DNA of 64,000 bases from Leptolyngbya sp. NIES-3755 (GTDB lineage: Bacteria > Cyanobacteriota > Cyanobacteriia > Leptolyngbyales > Leptolyngbyaceae): contig AP017308.1 of NCBI GenBank assembly GCA_001548435.1, positions 5,899,030-5,963,029 on the forward strand. Direction: 5' to 3'. Made by a program: the position numbers and the translations under genes. Shown one piece after another: positions 61,485-64,000 of the stretch. Position 1 is the first letter of the stretch. Every line of letters begins with the position of its first letter. Below the pieces are notes generated by a model. That model saw nothing but the letters and a program-made list of their open reading frames with translations, made no database searches and was not told where the DNA came from.

Positions 61485-62204
61485 TTACTGGAACCGCTTG
61501 CAATAAAGGTCTCCTGAAGCTGCACTAGGCATTACTTTTAGCATTTCGTTACCCCCACGCTGAAATTCATACTGGACGCGCTCGATCGCAACTTTGTAGC
61601 CCGCTTGAGCCAATCTTTCCAGCAGCGGTTCGACATGAGGCGATTTCTCTGCATTATAGGTCAGTAATGGAAATATTCGGGCTTCGTGGGCGACAGTACA
61701 CATCGCTTCGATCGACTGTTGATGAAACGTGAGCGATAGCTCATCTGAGTACAAGAACAGAAAATGCGAACACAGAGCTAGATCAAAGGTGGCACGTTCA
61801 AATGGTAAATCGGGCAATTCCCCGACAACATAGCGACCTTCTGCTTTTCCTTGCTCGTAATCAGCTAAGAACACCTGCATGGCAGCCCTGCGAACGTTGC
61901 CGAGTTCATCAGGCGATTTGATGTCAGTCCAGACGAATTTGGCTTGATTGGTGCGAGTTTGACTGATCACGTTTTCATAAGTCAGATCAATCCGCTCTTG
62001 AATTTGCTGGGCACTGAATTGATAGAGCGGATCACAAGAAACGACGCGACGACCGGATTTGGCTAGGTGCGCGTTAAAACTAGCTGGACCATCTGCACAT
62101 CCGATGATTCTGAGATTCAAATCATCAGCAGTCAGCGCAAACATTCGCTGATATTCTTCAAATGAGCGCCCCCAAGGAACAATCGATTGATAGTGAAAAG
62201 CCAT
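61485..62204 (-). CDS. SAM-dependent methyltransferase-like protein
   Basis: From ATG 62204 this is 239 aa: FALTADDLNLRIIGCADGPA with a GxxDGP-type SAM motif I, VVSCDPLYQF (acidic end of beta 2), PFERATFDLALCSHFLFLYS (motif IV region), then LLTYNAEKSPHVEPLLERLA. It fits the class I methyltransferase fold. The substrate is unknown. A 30-codon upstream extension exists but starts poorly. It lies 4 bp from the end of the IS630 remnant. Confidence 0.82.
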   Translation of the reverse strand: MAFHYQSIVPWGRSFEEYQRMFALTADDLNLRIIGCADGPASFNAHLAKSGRRVVSCDPLYQFSAQQIQERIDLTYENVISQTRTNQAKFVWTDIKSPDELGNVRRAAMQVFLADYEQGKAEGRYVVGELPDLPFERATFDLALCSHFLFLYSDELSLTFHQQSIEAMCTVAHEARIFPLLTYNAEKSPHVEPLLERLAQAGYKVAIERVQYEFQRGGNEMLKVMPSAASGDLYCKRFQ

Positions 62205-62342
62205 TCGTTTTTGCCTACACCTGAACTCAGGACTTGCGTTGTAGAAATTGTACGATCGTAGTCGCGTCAGAATAAAACATCTAAGGTTCCACAATTTTTA
62301 TCTAAGCTAAGATTTGTGACTTGAATCGGAGATTTTATCGCA

Positions 62343-62847
62343 ATGGCTCACTCCTCATTTTTTGCGTTGAAACTATTTGCCGCAGTTGGCTGTGGTCTAA
62401 TTGCTGGAGTCTTCTTCGCTTTCTCCACCTTCGTCATGCAGGCACTTGCCCAACAACCGCCGCCAACCGCGATCGCGACCATGCAATCAATTAACATTAC
62501 CGTGATTAATCCCTGGTTCATGACCGCGTTTCTGGGAACAGGTGCAGCGTGTCTTCTACTCAGCATCGTCTCGCTACTGAAATGGCAGCAACCGAGTTCT
62601 GCCTACTTGCTGATTGGGAGTTTGCTCTACCTGATTGGAACAATCGGAGTGACGATAGGATTTAATGTACCGTTGAATGATGGATTAGCGCTGCCTTTGG
62701 CTCACGCAAAGCGTGTCCGTAAAGCCCGATAGCTCAGAAGGAGCAACCCTCTGGGCAAAATATCTAACCAATTGGATATTTTGGAATCATGTCCGCACGA
62801 TCGCGTCTCTCATCGCGGCTGTCTTACTGTCGATCGCACTGCACTGA
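62343..62847 (+). pseudogene. DUF1772 membrane protein broken by a short repeat
   Basis: ATG 62343 opens a four-helix membrane protein of the DUF1772 (anthrone-oxygenase-like) family: GLIAGVFFAFSTFVMQAL, ITVINPWFMTAFLGTGAACL, IGTIGVTIGFNVPLNDGLA. A repeat at 62688-62727 then adds LPLAHAKRVRKAR and a stop. The native end continues two frames on as SSEGATLWAKYLTNWIFWNH and VRTIASLIAAVLLSIALH to 62847. Removing the repeat would give about 155 aa, normal for the family. Confidence 0.85.
62688..62727 (-). repeat. Family B repeat inserted in the DUF1772 gene
   Basis: In reverse complement the segment contains CTTTACGGACACGCTTTGCG and TGAGCCAAAGGCAGCGC, matching 59354-59386 over its central hairpin CACGCTTTGCGTG and AGCC-AAGGCA tail. 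It shifts the frame of the host gene and supplies the early stop. Confidence 0.75.
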
Positions 62848-63013
62848 TCTCATATTGCTCCCCGATGATTGTGTTTGCGTCGTTTCGATTTAGGTTCATT
62901 TTTTGAGCTTGCAAAGTGCTGTATGTTATGGCTTCTGACTTGAATGTAGACATCGTAGATTCAAGCCGAAGGCATCGGATTCCAAAAACTCTGATTAATC
63001 GTAAGAGAAAGGG

Positions 63014-63454
63014 TTAGCGCGACGAATTTGCAGTGGTTTGAGCTTCTTGCTGACACATTGAGAGGATTCTACGATCGTTGTCACTGACTGGGATTCTGTG
63101 AAAATTGCTCAGTTCTGCGGTACTGCGATCAACCTGAGTACTTTCGGTTGAAAGGGTCTGAATATCCAGTGTGCGATCGTCTAAATTCCCTTGAAAGCAT
63201 TGAAACTCAGATCTGGGATAGTAGAATGCGCCGACCACTTGACCGTCAATATTTTGAAAGACAACGTACCCTTTTGAGATTTGATTCGGTTGCTCAACCT
63301 GTCCATACAGGTAGATGCCATTGGCTAGATCCTTAGAAGAGTCGTTTGACCGGGCTTGAGATTGTTCTGCACCCGTAGTTATCCAAGCGGTCAAAGTGAC
63401 TAAGCTAGCTGTTAAAAATACTTTGCTAAAGCAATTTAATGCAGGTAGATTCAT
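63014..63454 (-). CDS. Secreted protein of unknown function
   Basis: This 146-aa protein has a signal peptide (FSKVFLTASLVTLTAWITTG). The mature part has NGIYLYGQVEQPNQISKGYV and VFQNIDGQVVGAFYYPRSEF then QCFQGNLDDRTLDI, a pattern I have seen in many cyanobacterial exported proteins without known role. Two cysteines could form a disulfide. AGGAGAAAC precedes the ATG. It is divergent from the lipoprotein gene at 63662. Confidence 0.8.
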   Translation of the reverse strand: MNLPALNCFSKVFLTASLVTLTAWITTGAEQSQARSNDSSKDLANGIYLYGQVEQPNQISKGYVVFQNIDGQVVGAFYYPRSEFQCFQGNLDDRTLDIQTLSTESTQVDRSTAELSNFHRIPVSDNDRRILSMCQQEAQTTANSSR

Positions 63455-63661
63455 CGCTGTTTCTCCTTGCGCTAATTTCTTTCACCGTAACTTGTTTCAT
63501 CCCTGTGTATGTACCGCTACAGGTGTAATTGATAACGCTCAAAAATCTGTCGATCGATACGAATATGCCTCAAATTAAAAACTTTCTTGAGATACTTCTG
63601 TAAACTGTGAAACCCGTTGTGTTACTGAAACTATTCGCAATGAAACCATCCGGTAATTCTC

Positions 63662-64000
63662 ATGTTTGCTCGTTCCTTGTTCGTCACATTTCTACTCGGA
63701 AGCTCGATCGCTTGTACGCCTCAGACGATTAAAGGGTCTAATCCAGATCCTCCCTCCGTCAGTCCGCAAGCTACGCCTTTAGCAAGTCAACCTACACCGA
63801 CACCTTCTCAAACGACTACGATTCAAATTGAAGGTGAGCCTCAGCAAGTCCCGCTTGAGTCGATTCAAACGCCTAACTTTTCAACTCACTTTCCAGAAGA
63901 TCGCTTTGCAGTTCAGCGCGGCGGGGGGTCAGGGGAAGGTGAGGGGACTTGGTTTTATTGGAAACAACCCGATGGAACGATCAATAAAGATGCTTATGTT
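63662..64000 (+). CDS. Probable lipoprotein, C-terminus beyond window
   Basis: ATG 63662 opens MFARSLFVTFLLGSSIACTP, a lipoprotein signal with Cys18 as the likely lipidation site (SSIAC). A Pro/Thr/Ser-rich spacer (PPSVSPQATPLASQPTPTPS) leads to a folded part that begins TPNFSTHFPEDRFAVQRG and runs past the window end (113 codons seen). No family is recognised from this part. There is no strong Shine-Dalgarno. Confidence 0.75.
   Translation, partial: MFARSLFVTFLLGSSIACTPQTIKGSNPDPPSVSPQATPLASQPTPTPSQTTTIQIEGEPQQVPLESIQTPNFSTHFPEDRFAVQRGGGSGEGEGTWFYWKQPDGTINKDAYV

Noticed and set aside
1-64000. tRNA, rRNA, CRISPR arrays, riboswitches
   Set aside because: Scanning by eye found no cloverleaf with CCA-adjacent stem, no rRNA-like stretch and no regularly spaced direct repeats; small RNAs cannot be excluded without a covariance-model search.

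Overview
The window reads as chromosomal DNA of a filamentous, Leptolyngbya-like cyanobacterium. The support is an allophycocyanin alpha-type subunit, a high-light-inducible protein (HLIP), a plastoquinol terminal oxidase (PTOX/AOX family), cyanobacterial-type ClpC and FtsH, an Rbp-type RRM protein, two DUF2808 secreted proteins and many HIP1-like GCGATCGC octamers. The genus is an inference. Most genes lie on the minus strand.

Layout. 0-10 kb is a light and stress block: a fasciclin protein (cut by the window edge), a minus-strand series RRM protein > pentapeptide protein > ClpC > HTH-NACHT NTPase > ApcA-like > receiver protein > PII-like protein, then on the plus strand an HLIP, an IS remnant and FtsH. 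10-11 kb holds a poorly coding stretch and an internally deleted MuA-type transposase. 11-25 kb is a redox and electrophile detoxification island: old yellow enzyme, azoreductase, RidA, MBL hydrolase, several alpha/beta hydrolases, three SDRs, a VOC protein, an FAD-linked oxidase split by an IS, a quinone reductase flanked by inverted repeats, a SnoaL-like protein and a TetR regulator. 25-33 kb and 40-49 kb hold two paralogous signalling modules, each made of a giant Ser/Thr-kinase/AAA/GAF/PAS/His-kinase, a NarL-type regulator and a DsbA-like protein. Between them (33-40 kb) are an epoxide-hydrolase-like protein, PTOX and its partner gene, a DUF2808 protein, an SDR and two tandem cupins. 50-53 kb is a globin operon: protoglobin, a 39-aa membrane protein, a frameshifted single-domain globin, an 83-aa protein, a Rof-like protein and a TlpA-like thioredoxin. 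53-64 kb holds a MOSC gene split by an IS, an XRE-cupin/glutamine-amidotransferase pair, a MarR/DUF2808 divergent pair, a graveyard of integrase, HTH and IS630 fragments, a methyltransferase, a DUF1772 gene broken by a short repeat, and secreted proteins.

How it works together (inference). Much of the window looks devoted to reactive electrophiles, quinones, and NO or oxidative stress around photosynthesis. The most unusual feature is a conserved ~42-bp element found at four places: upstream of the OYE, the SnoaL-like gene, the cupins and the protoglobin operon. At each site it directly follows the 3' end of an AraC-type regulator gene. That gene is intact once and reduced to a vestigial tail three times, which suggests a dispersed AraC regulon built from copied regulator-plus-promoter units.

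The DNA is very plastic. Three IS insertions have exact target duplications and host genes that rejoin in frame (IS5-like in the FAD oxidase, ISKra4-like in kinase 2, IS4-like in MOSC). Short tandem duplications of 7 and 22 bp break two further genes. Small palindromic repeats sit inside coding sequences, sometimes tolerated in frame and sometimes destructive.
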